From: Geodermatophilus ruber
Lineage (GTDB): Bacteria; Actinomycetota; Actinomycetes; Mycobacteriales; Geodermatophilaceae
Direction of reading: 5' to 3'
Assembly (NCBI RefSeq): GCF_900114385.1
Contig: NZ_FOSW01000003.1
Span: 372,001-436,000, forward strand
Length of the DNA: 64,000 nucleotides
The notes below the pieces were generated by a model. That model had not been told where the DNA came from, did no database searches, and was given only the letters and a program-made list of their open reading frames with translations. Position numbers and translations under genes: made by a program. Below, one piece after another: positions 55,371 through 64,000 of this stretch (the stretch's first letter is position 1; each line of letters opens with the position of its first letter).

Positions 55371-57346
55371 ACTGCCTCCTCCGTCCGCACCGGTCCCCGG
55401 TAACGCCCCGCCTGGATGATCACGCTGAGCACGACCAGGTCGTAGAGCACCCACACCACGTTGATCCAGGTGCCCTGCGCCGTCGGCGCCAGCCCCAGCC
55501 CCAGCCGGACCAGCCCGACGACCAGCGCGGCCACCAGGAGCACGATCGCCACGAGCTGCGCCCGGACCAGCCGCCACGGGAACCCCCCGCTGTCCTGACG
55601 GGTCTTCGGGGTGACCACGAAACCGAGGCTGCGCCCGAAGAACACGTTGCCGACCGCCGTCGTGCACGCCCGGATCCAGAGCGGGAAGAGCGCCAGGCTG
55701 TACTGCTGCCCGCGCCAGGTCCGGATGCCGTAGCCCACGACCAGGAACAGCAGCTGGGTCGCGAGCAGGTAGGGGACGAGCCGGACGGCGAAGTCGCCAC
55801 CGAAGCTCTGCACCGGCCGGATGCCGAAGAAGAGGTACAGCACCGGCGCCGCGATGTACACCACGGCAGCGAAGCCGGAGAGGTAGCTCCACATGGTGGC
55901 GAAGTACATGAGCCGCTGTCCGAGGCTGAGCCCCCGCTGAACCAGCGGGTTCTCCTTGAGCATCACCTGCAGCGTGCCCTGCGACCAGCGCAGCCGCTGG
56001 TGCAGCATGGTGCCGAGGTCCTCCGGCGCCAGCCCCCGGGCGAGGACCTCGTGGTGGTACACGGTCCGCCAGCCCAGCGCGTGCAGCCGCATGGCCGTGG
56101 CCATGTCCTCGGTCACCGAGATCGTCGCCATGGGCATCACCGGCTGGGCCTCGTCGACGAGGTCCACGTCCACCGCGCGGACGAGCGCCCGGATCGACTC
56201 CAGGGCACCCAGCGGCGACCACTCCCGGACGGCGAGCCGCTCGAGCGCCGCCTCGTCGACGACCACGGCGTTGAGCTCCCCGTCGGTCTCGATCGGCAAC
56301 GTCTCGATCGCGGCGAGATCCGCCTCGAGCGCCGCGAGGTCGGCGGCCACGACGTCCTGGCCGGCGGCGTCGACGCGCTGCTGGAACCGGTAGGTGACCT
56401 CGGAGACGGGCTGCCCGGCCTTGAGGTCGGACCGCGCGTCGTCGACGGCCGCAGCCACCTGGTCCAGCGCCGCGACCGCCGCGGGGTGGTGCCGCGCTTC
56501 CCGCCGCGCCTGCGCGATCATCGCCCCCGCGGCGCCCAGAGCCTCGCGCACGGCCACTTCCACCTCGCGCACGTAACCCACGACCCCGAGCTGCATCAGC
56601 GCCTCCCGCCGCAAGACCGCGTTGGAGCCGCAGAAGAACGCCGCGTTCCAGCCGTCCTTGCCCTGCTGGATGGGCCCGTAGAAGAGCGGGGCCTGGCTGC
56701 CCAGAGGATCCGAGTCGTCCACGTTGACGAACCACTGCGGCGTCTGGACGAGCGCCACCCGCGAGTCCCGGAAGTAGCCGAGCGTGCGGTCGAGGATCGT
56801 CGGGTCGGGAACCTGGTCGGCGTCGAGGATGAGCAGGAAGTCCCCCTCCGTGGCGAAGAGGGCGTTGTTGAGGTTGCCGGCCTTGGCGTGACGCGGCCGG
56901 TCTGCCCAGTCGGCGCTGCGGGTGATGTACCCGATGCCGGCCGCGGCCGCGGCACGGCGCATCTCGGCTCGGTCCCCGTCGTCGAGGACCCAGGTCAGGT
57001 GCGGGTATCGGATCGCGGCGGCCGCGCGGGCGGTGGCCATGACCATGTCGACCGGCTCGTTGTAGGTGGTGATGAAGACGTCCACCGTCACGTCCGGCGG
57101 GGACAGCGGCTCGCCCCGCTCGCGGATCCGCCACATCGTGGCGCCGAACAGGAAGGCGTCGATGAGGCTGTAGGTCTCGGCGAGCACGAGCGGGACCGCG
57201 ATCCACCAGTTGTCCCAGTTCACCGAGTACAGCCAACGCCAGGCCACGTAGTTGATCCCGGACACGAGCGTCAGGACGACCAGCACCCGGATGAGTCCCC
57301 GCCGCCTGCGGGCGCGCGGGCTGTCCGGGAGCCGGTGCCGGCTCAC
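55367..57346 (-). CDS. Cellulose-synthase-like glycosyltransferase (GT2) with internal insertion
   Basis: A 659-aa membrane glycosyltransferase. GTG 57346 overlaps the PP2C stop (GTGA). Two N-terminal helices (about 19-40 and 48-70) are followed by the GT2 domain: LDDGD (D122-D125), DADQVPDP (D175, D177), TED (412-414) and QRLRW (450-454), the full processive set. Four or five C-terminal helices follow. Between FFCGSNAVLRREAL and the TED motif, normally close together, lies an extra 150 residues (about 255-405), Ala/Asp/Glu-rich and predicted helical. The PilZ domain of bacterial cellulose synthases is absent. Product unknown: cellulose or another beta-glucan or mannan. Confidence 0.87.
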   Translation of the reverse strand: MSRHRLPDSPRARRRRGLIRVLVVLTLVSGINYVAWRWLYSVNWDNWWIAVPLVLAETYSLIDAFLFGATMWRIRERGEPLSPPDVTVDVFITTYNEPVDMVMATARAAAAIRYPHLTWVLDDGDRAEMRRAAAAAGIGYITRSADWADRPRHAKAGNLNNALFATEGDFLLILDADQVPDPTILDRTLGYFRDSRVALVQTPQWFVNVDDSDPLGSQAPLFYGPIQQGKDGWNAAFFCGSNAVLRREALMQLGVVGYVREVEVAVREALGAAGAMIAQARREARHHPAAVAALDQVAAAVDDARSDLKAGQPVSEVTYRFQQRVDAAGQDVVAADLAALEADLAAIETLPIETDGELNAVVVDEAALERLAVREWSPLGALESIRALVRAVDVDLVDEAQPVMPMATISVTEDMATAMRLHALGWRTVYHHEVLARGLAPEDLGTMLHQRLRWSQGTLQVMLKENPLVQRGLSLGQRLMYFATMWSYLSGFAAVVYIAAPVLYLFFGIRPVQSFGGDFAVRLVPYLLATQLLFLVVGYGIRTWRGQQYSLALFPLWIRACTTAVGNVFFGRSLGFVVTPKTRQDSGGFPWRLVRAQLVAIVLLVAALVVGLVRLGLGLAPTAQGTWINVVWVLYDLVVLSVIIQAGRYRGPVRTEEAV

Positions 57347-58542
57347 CGATCCCGCCGGATGACGAGGACCGCCACGTCGTCGTCGACCACCGGCCGGGCG
57401 CGCGCCAAGGCCATGAAATGCCGGACGACGTCCCCGGACGACGCCGACGCCCCGACGGCACGGGCCACCTCGTCCAACGCCGTCTCGGGCGAGCCGCCGC
57501 AGAGATCGAGCAGCCCGTCGCTGAACGCCACGACCGCGTCCCCCTCGCCCAGCACGACCCGGTCCTCCCGCCACTCCTGGTCGGGCAGGACGCCCAGCGG
57601 CAGGCCGCCCCGCTGCGGGCGCCCGACCGAACCGTCCGCCCGCACCAGCAGCATCAGGCCGTGGCCCGCATCCGTGTAGCGGAGGACCGCCACACCGGGC
57701 GACAGCCGCGCATGGCAGAGGGTGACCATGCTGGTCATCCCGTCGAGGTCCTCGTACAGGGTCGCCGCCGCCTGCCGGACGGCGTCGCCGGGCTCCGACT
57801 CCCGGCCGGCCAGTCGCATCGCGCCGCGGACGGTGGCCATGACGATCGCCGCCGGGAGGCCCTTTCCCATCACGTCCCCCAACGTGAGGGCGAGGTCCCC
57901 GTCGGGCGTGCGATACCAGTCGATGAAGTCTCCACCGACGCTCCGTGCGGGCATGCACGCCCCGGCCACGTCGTAGCCGGGGAGGTCTGGCCAGCGGGAC
58001 GGCAGGAGGGCCCGCTGCACCTCAGCGGCCTGCTGCAACTCCCTCGACCGGGTCATCTCCTCCTGGACCCAGCCGGCGAGCTCCTCCAGGAGGAGGCGTT
58101 CCTCGTCGGTGAACCGGCGTGGGCGGTCGTCGATGAGGCACAGGGCGCCCACCCGGTGGCCGCCCGGCGCCTCGAGTGGGTGGCCGGCGTAGAAGCGGAT
58201 GCCCGGCCCACCCGACACCAGGGGGTTGCCGGCGAAGCGCTCGTCTCCTGCGGCGTCCTCCACCACCAGCGTCCGGCTCGTCCCCAACGTGTGGTGGCAG
58301 AACGAGTCGTGACGGGGCACCGCGTCGAGGTGCCGGCCCTCCTGGGACTTCACGTGCTGCACGTCCCGGTCGATGAGCGTGACCGCGGCAGAGGCGACCC
58401 CGAAGACCCGCCGGGCCAGCCGGGTGATGCGGTCGAACCGCTCCTCCGGCCCGGTGGGGAGGACTCCGAGGTCCTCCAGTGCCCGGACGCGGGCGTCCTC
58501 CACGGCCACGGCGGGAGGACTCGGTGCCGCACACGCGCTCAT
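57343..58542 (-). CDS. GAF-PP2C (SpoIIE/RsbU-type) serine phosphatase
   Basis: A 399-aa protein with a GAF domain (about residues 20-165: RFDRITRLARRVFGVASAAVTLID, HDSFCHHTLG, FYAGHPLEAPGGHRVGALCLID) and a SpoIIE-type PP2C domain (about 180-398: SVGGDFIDWYRTPDGDLALTLGDVMGKGLPAA, GLPLGVLPDQEW, FSDGLLD, DDDVAVLVIRR). The Asp metal ligands are present. ATG 58542 follows GGTGGGG; an ATG at 58554 is an alternative. The GAF form resembles those in light/redox or small-ligand phosphatases, but no chromophore Cys is evident. It should dephosphorylate the STAS protein and begins the minus-strand operon. Confidence 0.9.
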   Translation of the reverse strand: MSACAAPSPPAVAVEDARVRALEDLGVLPTGPEERFDRITRLARRVFGVASAAVTLIDRDVQHVKSQEGRHLDAVPRHDSFCHHTLGTSRTLVVEDAAGDERFAGNPLVSGGPGIRFYAGHPLEAPGGHRVGALCLIDDRPRRFTDEERLLLEELAGWVQEEMTRSRELQQAAEVQRALLPSRWPDLPGYDVAGACMPARSVGGDFIDWYRTPDGDLALTLGDVMGKGLPAAIVMATVRGAMRLAGRESEPGDAVRQAAATLYEDLDGMTSMVTLCHARLSPGVAVLRYTDAGHGLMLLVRADGSVGRPQRGGLPLGVLPDQEWREDRVVLGEGDAVVAFSDGLLDLCGGSPETALDEVARAVGASASSGDVVRHFMALARARPVVDDDVAVLVIRRDR

Positions 58543-58667
58543 CGACCCCACCATCCACAAAGAATGAACCCCGACACGCCCGGGACCTGGCGACACGCCC
58601 ACCGATGATGCGGTCTCGGCGGCCGTTCGGCTCGTTGGCCCGCTGGGAGGGGTGGTAGCAACGAGCG

Positions 58668-59621
58668 GTGCACCCGAGTCGGCTGTGGACGACCGTCGGC
58701 GTGCTGACACTCCTGCCGGTCCTCGTGCTGGCCGGGTGCGGTCGAGCCGGGCCCATCACGCTCGGTGTCGCGGCCGACGACGTGGCGGCGCTGGACTCGT
58801 TCTCGGATGTCGCCGGCGCGCCGGTCGGGGTGTACCAGTGGTACCAGGCGTGGGCGGGGCGACCGCCGCTCGACACCGCTCGTGCCGACGCGGTGGCCGC
58901 TCGGGGGGTCCTGCCGCTGCTGACCTGGGAGCCCTGGTCCCCGGGCGCCGGGGTCGACCAGCCCGACTACTCGCTGGCGAGCATCGTGGGTGGCGTCCAC
59001 GACGTCTACGTCCGGGCGTTCGCCCGGCAGGTGCGGGACTGGGGAGGCCGGCTCGGCATCCGGTTCCTGCACGAGCTGAACGCCCCGCACTACCCCTGGT
59101 CGACCGGCGTCAACGGGAACGATCCGGACGAGTCGGTGGCGGCCTGGCACCACGTCCGGCAGCTGTTCGAGGAGGAGGGGGCGGACGACGTCCTCTGGGT
59201 GTGGTCGGTCAACGTCCACGCGCCCGGCACGGCGTCATACGCAGCGCTCTACCCGGGTGACGACGTTGTCGACTGGGTGGCCGTCGACGGTTACAACGGC
59301 GGCACGGCCCTCCCGTGGGGCGGCTGGCGCAGTCCGGAGGAGGTCTTCGGGGAGTCGCTGGCGGACCTGCGGCGCCTGTCGGACCGCCCTCTCGCCATCA
59401 CCGAGACGGGCTCGTCGGAGGAGGGCGGCGACAAGGCCGCCTGGATCGAGGCGCTGTTCGAGCTCGCCCTCGACGAGGGCGTCCGCGTGGTCATCTGGTT
59501 CCAGTACGACAAGGAGACCGACTGGCGCGCGACCAGCTCACCCGCTGCTGCGGACGCTCTCCGCAGATCGGCCACCGCGCCCGGTCGCATCACGGCCTCA
59601 TGGCCGTCTGACCCCTCGTGA
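58668..59621 (+). CDS. GH26-like glycoside hydrolase lipoprotein
   Basis: A 317-aa lipoprotein starting at GTG 58668; the lipobox LVLAGC places the anchored Cys at 24. The mature part is a TIM barrel like GH26 beta-mannanases: GVYQWYQAW, TWEPW, the acid/base Glu in RFLHELNAPHYPW (E136), VDWVAVDGYN and the nucleophile in LAITETGSSEEGG (E246), then WFQYDKETDWR. It is divergent from the phosphatase/glycosyltransferase operon with only 125 bp between starts, so it may trim or release the polysaccharide that the glycosyltransferase makes. Confidence 0.85.
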   Translation: MHPSRLWTTVGVLTLLPVLVLAGCGRAGPITLGVAADDVAALDSFSDVAGAPVGVYQWYQAWAGRPPLDTARADAVAARGVLPLLTWEPWSPGAGVDQPDYSLASIVGGVHDVYVRAFARQVRDWGGRLGIRFLHELNAPHYPWSTGVNGNDPDESVAAWHHVRQLFEEEGADDVLWVWSVNVHAPGTASYAALYPGDDVVDWVAVDGYNGGTALPWGGWRSPEEVFGESLADLRRLSDRPLAITETGSSEEGGDKAAWIEALFELALDEGVRVVIWFQYDKETDWRATSSPAAADALRRSATAPGRITASWPSDPS

Positions 59622-59776
59622 CCGCGAACACGACCCTCGGACACTCGATCGCCCCGGAGTCCCTGCACGTCACCAGGTCAGGAGCCTGGAGAGTTGTCGT
59701 GCTCGGGTCGGCACCGGCTCGTGATGCCGCCGCGATACTTCGCGGATCGTCACGTCGACCTGGCCCCGGACGTCGG

Positions 59777-61933
59777 TCAGTAGCCCACCGCGAGGTCCGC
59801 GGGCACCTGCGGCGACGACCGGAGCGCATCCGTCAGCAACGCGACCAGCGCCTCGAGCTGCATGTCGGCCGATGAGGCGACCTCTTCGTCCGACCCGTCC
59901 AGCGCCCGGGCGGCGAGCCCCGCCTTGCTGTCGATCAGCTCGGCGATCCGAGCGTCGATGGTCTGCGCGGCGATGATGCGCCATGCGGTGACCGGCTCGG
60001 TCTGGCCGATGCGGTGACTGCGGTCGATGGCCTGGGTCTGCTCCGCGTCGGTCCAGGACAGCTCGGCGAGGACGATGTTCGAGGCCACCTGCAGGTTCAG
60101 CCCCACACCGGCCGCGGTGAGGGAGCAGACCGCGATCGCGACGTCGGAGTCGTTCACGAAGGCGTCGATGTTCTTCTGCCGCACCGAGGGGGTCTGGTCG
60201 CCGCGGATCGACGAGAAGCGCACCCCCTGCCGGGCGAAGGCCTCCTCGGCGGCGTCCATGACGTCGACGTGCTTGGCGAAGAAGACGACCTTGCCCGCGC
60301 TGCGCGCGAGCTGGGCGGCGTAGTCGGCGGCGAGGCCGGCCTTCGCCTGGCCGATGCGCCGCATCATCGTGAACACGTTCTCGCCGGCCGTCGTCGCCGC
60401 GTCCTTCAGCTCCGAGCGGGCCACCCGGCGCACGAGGTCGCGATCGATGCCCTCCACGGCCCCGGCGGACGAGCGGTTCGCGAGGGCGGTCTCGTACTGG
60501 GCCACCATCCGACGCACCAGGTCGCGCTCGGCCGCCCGGATCGACCGGCCCGCCGCTCCGTCCAACTCGATGGGGAGGTCGGCGATGCGGCGGGCGGGGA
60601 TGTCGGCGGCCACGTCGACCTTTCGGCGCCGGACGATGCCGCGGTCGATCACGCAGCGCCGGGCGGCGGCGTAGAAGCCGGGGTCGGCGGGCGTCAGGCC
60701 GGCGTCCTCGAGCGCATCCATGAGGTCGCCCAGCGGCTTGGCGTCGTCGATCCACCCCAGGAACTGCCAGATGGTGCGGAAGTCGTCGATGTCGTTGATC
60801 AGCGGAGTGCCGGTCAGGGCCATCAGCAGCGGCCGCGTGGCGCGGGACCGGAGGCGGTCGGAGAGCTCGAGAACGTGTTGCGAGCGCTGCGAAGACCTGT
60901 TCTTGATGAAGTGCGCCTCGTCGACGACCATGCCGCGGAAGCCGAAGTCGCCGAGCCAGCCGACGTGGCGGTCGAGCACCTCGTAGTTGACGACGACGAT
61001 GTCGGCGAAGCCGTCGACCGTGTCGCCGTTGCCCTGGACGACGGTGACCGCGCGGTGGGGCGTCCAGAGGCCGGCCTCGCGAGCCCAGTTGGTCTTGACG
61101 ACGTTCGGCACGACCACGAGCAGCGGATAGGCGTTCGCCGCCTCAGCGGCGAGCAGCGCCTGGGCCGTCTTGCCCAGGCCCGGCTCGTCGGCGAGCAGGA
61201 ACGTCCGGTGGCCGGCAGCGGCCGCGGCGATCAGCTGCGCCTGGTGCGGCATCAGCTCCAGGCCCTTCGGCCCGAGCCGCGAGGACGGCTCGGGCAGCGG
61301 CATGCACGCCGGGTCCCCGCTGCCGGCGCGCTCGAACGAGCTGAGGAGCGGGCCGAGCAGCTCCCAGCCGGCCAGGCGACGCGGACGGGGGGTGCGCTGA
61401 GCAACGGCGGAGAAGTCGGGGGCCAGGAAGGGGTTGGCCAGCTGCCGGGAGAGCACCGACTGCGGCACGACCCTGCGCTCGGGGCTGGCGGGCGCAGCCG
61501 CGATCTCCGACGGCTGGACCTCCTCGGGGGCCGGCTCGACGCCGAGGCCCCTCAGCATGTCCCGCGCCAGCGACCGGGCCGCGTCGGAGACGACGGCGTC
61601 CTCGGCGAGGCACGCCAGCAGCCCGGCGTCTCGGACGGCGGTCGTCGCGAGGATGGTCGCGACGCCCTCCAGGCGCTTGAGCTGCTCGGCCCGATGGCTC
61701 TCGCTGCCGGCTGCCTCTGCCCGGACGCGGGCGCGCTCCTCCCGCAGCAGCAGGGCGACGGCCTGGAACTTCGTGCGGACGGCAGGCGTTACTCGGCCGC
61801 GCTGGGCGGCCGCCTCCACCTCACGGACCATCCCCGCGAGCACCGAGATGACATCGTCGCGGTGGCGGACCCGTCGCTGGTTCCGCGGGGCGGTACGGCG
61901 ACCCGCCGTCCGGCGCTGGGCTGGTCTAGCCAC
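59777..61933 (-). CDS. SNF2-family DNA-dependent ATPase/helicase-like protein
   Basis: A 718-aa SWI2/SNF2-type protein. GTG 61933 follows a strong GAGGAGGAG site; the frame extends upstream without homology. Motifs: Walker A LLADEPGLGKTAQ (motif I), VVPNVVKTNW (Ia), VVDEAHFIKN (II), MALTGTPLIND (III), and in the second lobe VVFFAKHVDVMD (IV), GVGLNLQVASNIVLAE (V) and QAIDRSHRIGQTEPV (VI). The N-terminal 230 residues are basic and Ala-rich with no known domain. No SWIM zinc finger or nuclease domain is visible, so no defence role can be assigned. Single gene, role in DNA transactions. Confidence 0.9.
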   Translation of the reverse strand: MARPAQRRTAGRRTAPRNQRRVRHRDDVISVLAGMVREVEAAAQRGRVTPAVRTKFQAVALLLREERARVRAEAAGSESHRAEQLKRLEGVATILATTAVRDAGLLACLAEDAVVSDAARSLARDMLRGLGVEPAPEEVQPSEIAAAPASPERRVVPQSVLSRQLANPFLAPDFSAVAQRTPRPRRLAGWELLGPLLSSFERAGSGDPACMPLPEPSSRLGPKGLELMPHQAQLIAAAAAGHRTFLLADEPGLGKTAQALLAAEAANAYPLLVVVPNVVKTNWAREAGLWTPHRAVTVVQGNGDTVDGFADIVVVNYEVLDRHVGWLGDFGFRGMVVDEAHFIKNRSSQRSQHVLELSDRLRSRATRPLLMALTGTPLINDIDDFRTIWQFLGWIDDAKPLGDLMDALEDAGLTPADPGFYAAARRCVIDRGIVRRRKVDVAADIPARRIADLPIELDGAAGRSIRAAERDLVRRMVAQYETALANRSSAGAVEGIDRDLVRRVARSELKDAATTAGENVFTMMRRIGQAKAGLAADYAAQLARSAGKVVFFAKHVDVMDAAEEAFARQGVRFSSIRGDQTPSVRQKNIDAFVNDSDVAIAVCSLTAAGVGLNLQVASNIVLAELSWTDAEQTQAIDRSHRIGQTEPVTAWRIIAAQTIDARIAELIDSKAGLAARALDGSDEEVASSADMQLEALVALLTDALRSSPQVPADLAVGY

Positions 61934-62563
61934 AGACTCCTCCTCTGAGATGGCCGGGCGCGGCAGCATGCCGCACGGCCCGGCGGATGGGGCGGGCCCT
62001 CGAGCGGAGGGCCTGGTGCTCCGATCGCCGAGCCGGCCTGCGGACCTGGCGGGGACCGACCCCGTGGGTCTCAGCAGGCCGCTGCCGGGGGACCCGGAGC
62101 TGCCGGCGGTCGGGCAGGTGACCACCGCACCATGACAGTCGTGGTCGGACTACCTCTCCGGTTCTCGTGTCCGTGCCGCCAGCATGACAAACGCCTGCGA
62201 AGGACGCACCATTCCGGCTGGTTGCCTGCTCGACGCGGAGACGGCCAGGGGATGAGGGCGACCCGAGTGGTGTTTCAGCAGTTTCTAGCAGGTCGGTGAA
62301 CAACGATCTCACAGCCGTGTGCGCGTGTCGCCCCTCGAACACCCCGGCGATGTCCGAGACCTCTCTCGGGTCGGGCTGGCGAACGACGCAGCGCCTCGCC
62401 CGCGAGGTGGTCCTCACCCAGCCGACGCGGCGACGTTCCTCAGCGGAACGCCGATGTGGCCGGCCGGGGACGGCAGGTCATTCCTCGGATCAGCGTTTCC
62501 TGCGGCTGGTCCACGGACACCGAAGCGACGGCAACCGCGGGTCCTTCGGCGAGGGAGCAGGCG
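61934..62563. other. Divergent non-coding stretch
   Basis: 630 bp between the SNF2 gene and the monooxygenase-fold gene. Small open frames occur on both strands but none has a good start or recognisable homology. Base composition drops slightly below that of the genes around 62160-62300. No clear promoter was found. Confidence 0.5.
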
Positions 62564-62869
62564 ATGATGACCGTCCTGACCACCAGCAAGCTGCGGCCCG
62601 GGGGTGAGGCGGAGTGGGACGCAGCGATGCGCGAACGGTTCGAGTCCGCACAACGCAAGCCGGGCTGGGTCTCCGGCCAGTTGTTGACTCCCGAGGACGA
62701 CCCCCTGTCCCGGGTGATCGTCGGCACCTGGAACAGCCGGGAGGACTGGATGGCCTGGCATGACGATCCGGCGTTCCTGGAGAAGCGCACGCTGCTGGAG
62801 CGCCTGGAGTCAGCGCCCAACGTGACCCGGTGGTTCCACGTCGTGGCCGACGCCCGGGCGGGCGGCTGA
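62564..62869 (+). CDS. Antibiotic biosynthesis monooxygenase-fold (ABM) protein
   Basis: A 101-aa ferredoxin-like ABM-domain protein. ATG 62564 (with ATG 62567 directly after) follows GAGGGAGCAGG. Typical segments are MTVLTTSKLRPGGEAEWDAAMRERF, GWVSGQLLTPEDD, RVIVGTWNSREDWMAWHDDPAFLE and a C-terminal strand NVTRWFHVVADA. Such proteins are small oxygenases, haem-degrading enzymes or uncharacterised; the role is unknown. Confidence 0.78.
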   Translation: MMTVLTTSKLRPGGEAEWDAAMRERFESAQRKPGWVSGQLLTPEDDPLSRVIVGTWNSREDWMAWHDDPAFLEKRTLLERLESAPNVTRWFHVVADARAGG

Positions 62870-62926
62870 CACACCTGGCCGTACTGGGTTCGGGCCGGCG
62901 CGACGTCCACCGCTCCACGAGCAGCG

Positions 62927-64000
62927 TCAGACCCTGCGCGCGGAGGTGGCGTGCCCCGCGACGACGGCCGCCAGCTCGTCCAGGCTCGCCACGTTGTGCC
63001 CGGCCAGGAAGAGGTCGAGGTGCGGCAGCGCGGCGGCCATGCCCCGCGCCAGTGGCCGGTAGCGAGGATCGCCCTTGAGCGGGTTCAACCACACCAGCCG
63101 GTGCGCGAGCCGGGACAGCCGGGCGGTGGCCTCCCCCAGCAGCCGCGGGTCGTCGCGGTCGAGGCCGTCGGAGCAGATCACCACGATCGCCCCGCGCAGC
63201 GCCGCGTGCCCGCGCCGGCGCTCGAGCAGCTGGGTCACGGACGTGGCCAGCCGGGTGCCGCCGTCCCAGTCGGCCACCCGGCGCCCGACCTCGTCGAGCG
63301 CCCGGTCCGCCGAGTCGTGCCGGAGCGCGTCGGTCACCCGGCTCAGCCGCACGCCGACGGTGAACACCTCGACCCGGTGGCCGGCGTGCAGCAGCGCGTG
63401 CCCGAACCGGAGGAGCGCGTGCGCATACGGGGTCATGGAGCCGGAGACGTCGATGACGAGGGTGACCGGCCGCTGCCGGACCCGGCGGCGGCGCCGGCCG
63501 AGGCGCGCGGGCTCCCCGTCGGTGGCCAGCGACCGGCGCAGGGTCTTGCGCATGTCCAGATACCGACCGCTCGGTGCGCGCCGCCGCCGCCGGCTCAGCC
63601 GCCGGGGCAGGCGGACCCGCAGGCGGCGGATGAGCAGCGCTGCGACCCGCCGTTCCTCAGCCGTCATCCGGGCGAAGGACTTCTGCCGCAGCCGCTCGGC
63701 CTCGCTGGCCTCGACCCGGGCCTCCTCCGGCAGGTCGAGCAGCTCCTCCCCCGCCAGGTCCAGCGCCAGGCGCGCCAGCGGTTCGCTCTCGGTGTCCAGC
63801 ACGCTCGGTGGGGGGTCAGCCGGCGCGGTCGGGAGCGGGTCGCCGGCGGCGGGGGCGAAGAACTCGGCGAAGGCGCGGGTGTAGGCCGGGACCTGGGCGA
63901 CGTCGGTGGCCAGCACGGCCCGCCCGGCCCAGTAGAGCTCGGCGGGAGTCGTCGGGCGGAGCAGGTAGAGGGCCTCGAGGAAGGCCGCGGTCTGCGGCGG
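62927..64000 (-). CDS. VWA-domain CoxE-like protein (start beyond window)
   Basis: The frame is open to the last base of the window, 358 codons visible, with FLEALYLLRPTTPAELYWAGRAVL at the upstream end typical of CoxE-like proteins. The C-terminal half is a von Willebrand A domain with the MIDAS motif VIDVSGSM, followed by WDGGTRLATSV (MIDAS Thr) and VVICSDGLDRDDPRLL. Basic stretches (RRLSRRRRR, RLGRRRRR) precede the domain. Family members act with MoxR-type AAA+ ATPases in metal-cofactor maturation, such as CO dehydrogenase; any such partner would lie outside the window. Confidence 0.85.
   Translation of the reverse strand, partial: PPQTAAFLEALYLLRPTTPAELYWAGRAVLATDVAQVPAYTRAFAEFFAPAAGDPLPTAPADPPPSVLDTESEPLARLALDLAGEELLDLPEEARVEASEAERLRQKSFARMTAEERRVAALLIRRLRVRLPRRLSRRRRRAPSGRYLDMRKTLRRSLATDGEPARLGRRRRRVRQRPVTLVIDVSGSMTPYAHALLRFGHALLHAGHRVEVFTVGVRLSRVTDALRHDSADRALDEVGRRVADWDGGTRLATSVTQLLERRRGHAALRGAIVVICSDGLDRDDPRLLGEATARLSRLAHRLVWLNPLKGDPRYRPLARGMAAALPHLDLFLAGHNVASLDELAAVVAGHATSARRV

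Noticed and set aside
59777-61933. Anti-phage defence helicase
   Set aside because: SNF2 proteins occur in some defence systems, but no nuclease, methyltransferase or other defence partner is adjacent and no extra domain is visible.

Overview
The window is about 70+% GC, with GTG and ATG starts and many 4-base start/stop overlaps. Leaderless furA-type promoters, GlcDEF, an actinobacterial iol operon and Mycobacterium-like FurA-KatG pairs all point to an actinobacterium. Overall protein flavour suggests Geodermatophilaceae (Blastococcus/Geodermatophilus/Modestobacter), but that placement is inference. I see no rRNA, tRNA, CRISPR array, prophage or intact IS element. It is an accessory-rich chromosomal stretch of catabolic, nitrogen, oxidative-stress and signalling modules, with several decayed genes.

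Layout. 0-4 kb: signalling genes (a degenerate HD-GYP protein, cut by the window edge; a triple-PAS histidine kinase; a broken GAF gene; a small membrane protein). 4.2-11.9 kb (+): malate synthase, GlcD, GlcE, GlcF and a lactate/glycolate permease, together a glycolate-to-malate route. 12.1-19.1 kb (-): aldehyde dehydrogenase, HyuA-like and HyuB-like subunits, a small zinc-ribbon subunit and an SDR, resembling an ATP-dependent ketone carboxylase operon. 19.3-22.0 kb: first furA-katG pair. 22.4-25.9 kb (-): secreted alpha/beta hydrolase, PaaX-like and TetR regulators. 26.2-29.7 kb: LLM flavin oxidoreductase, SMP-30 lactonase and convergent acyl-CoA dehydrogenase. 29.9-34.6 kb: type III glutamine synthetase with a MetX-like hydrolase, a divergent TetR regulator and an ammonium transporter; four copies of one palindrome flank the TetR gene. 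34.6-41.1 kb: iol (inositol) operon with a destroyed GntR regulator at its head and an iolE-like relic inside. 41.2-45.0 kb: IS256 transposase scrap, second furA-katG pair and epoxide hydrolase pseudogene. 45.8-54.3 kb (+): ABC importer (lipoprotein, two permeases, ATPase) running into a flavin hydroxylase, SDR, hydrolase, carboxymuconolactone-decarboxylase-like protein and beta-hydroxyacid dehydrogenase; it looks like an uptake-and-degradation operon for an unknown, possibly aromatic, acid. 54.6-59.6 kb: a cellulose-synthase-like glycosyltransferase overlapped on both sides by partner-switching genes (PP2C phosphatase, STAS antagonist, HATPase kinase), with a divergent GH26-like lipoprotein. 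59.7-64 kb: SNF2-family ATPase, a monooxygenase-fold protein and a CoxE-like VWA protein cut by the window edge.

The most distinctive points are the partner-switch/glycosyltransferase cluster, the four-operator TetR nitrogen regulon, the two furA-katG cassettes with leaderless promoters (the first KatG has an altered proximal-haem motif), and the iol operon whose own repressor has lost its DNA-binding domain.
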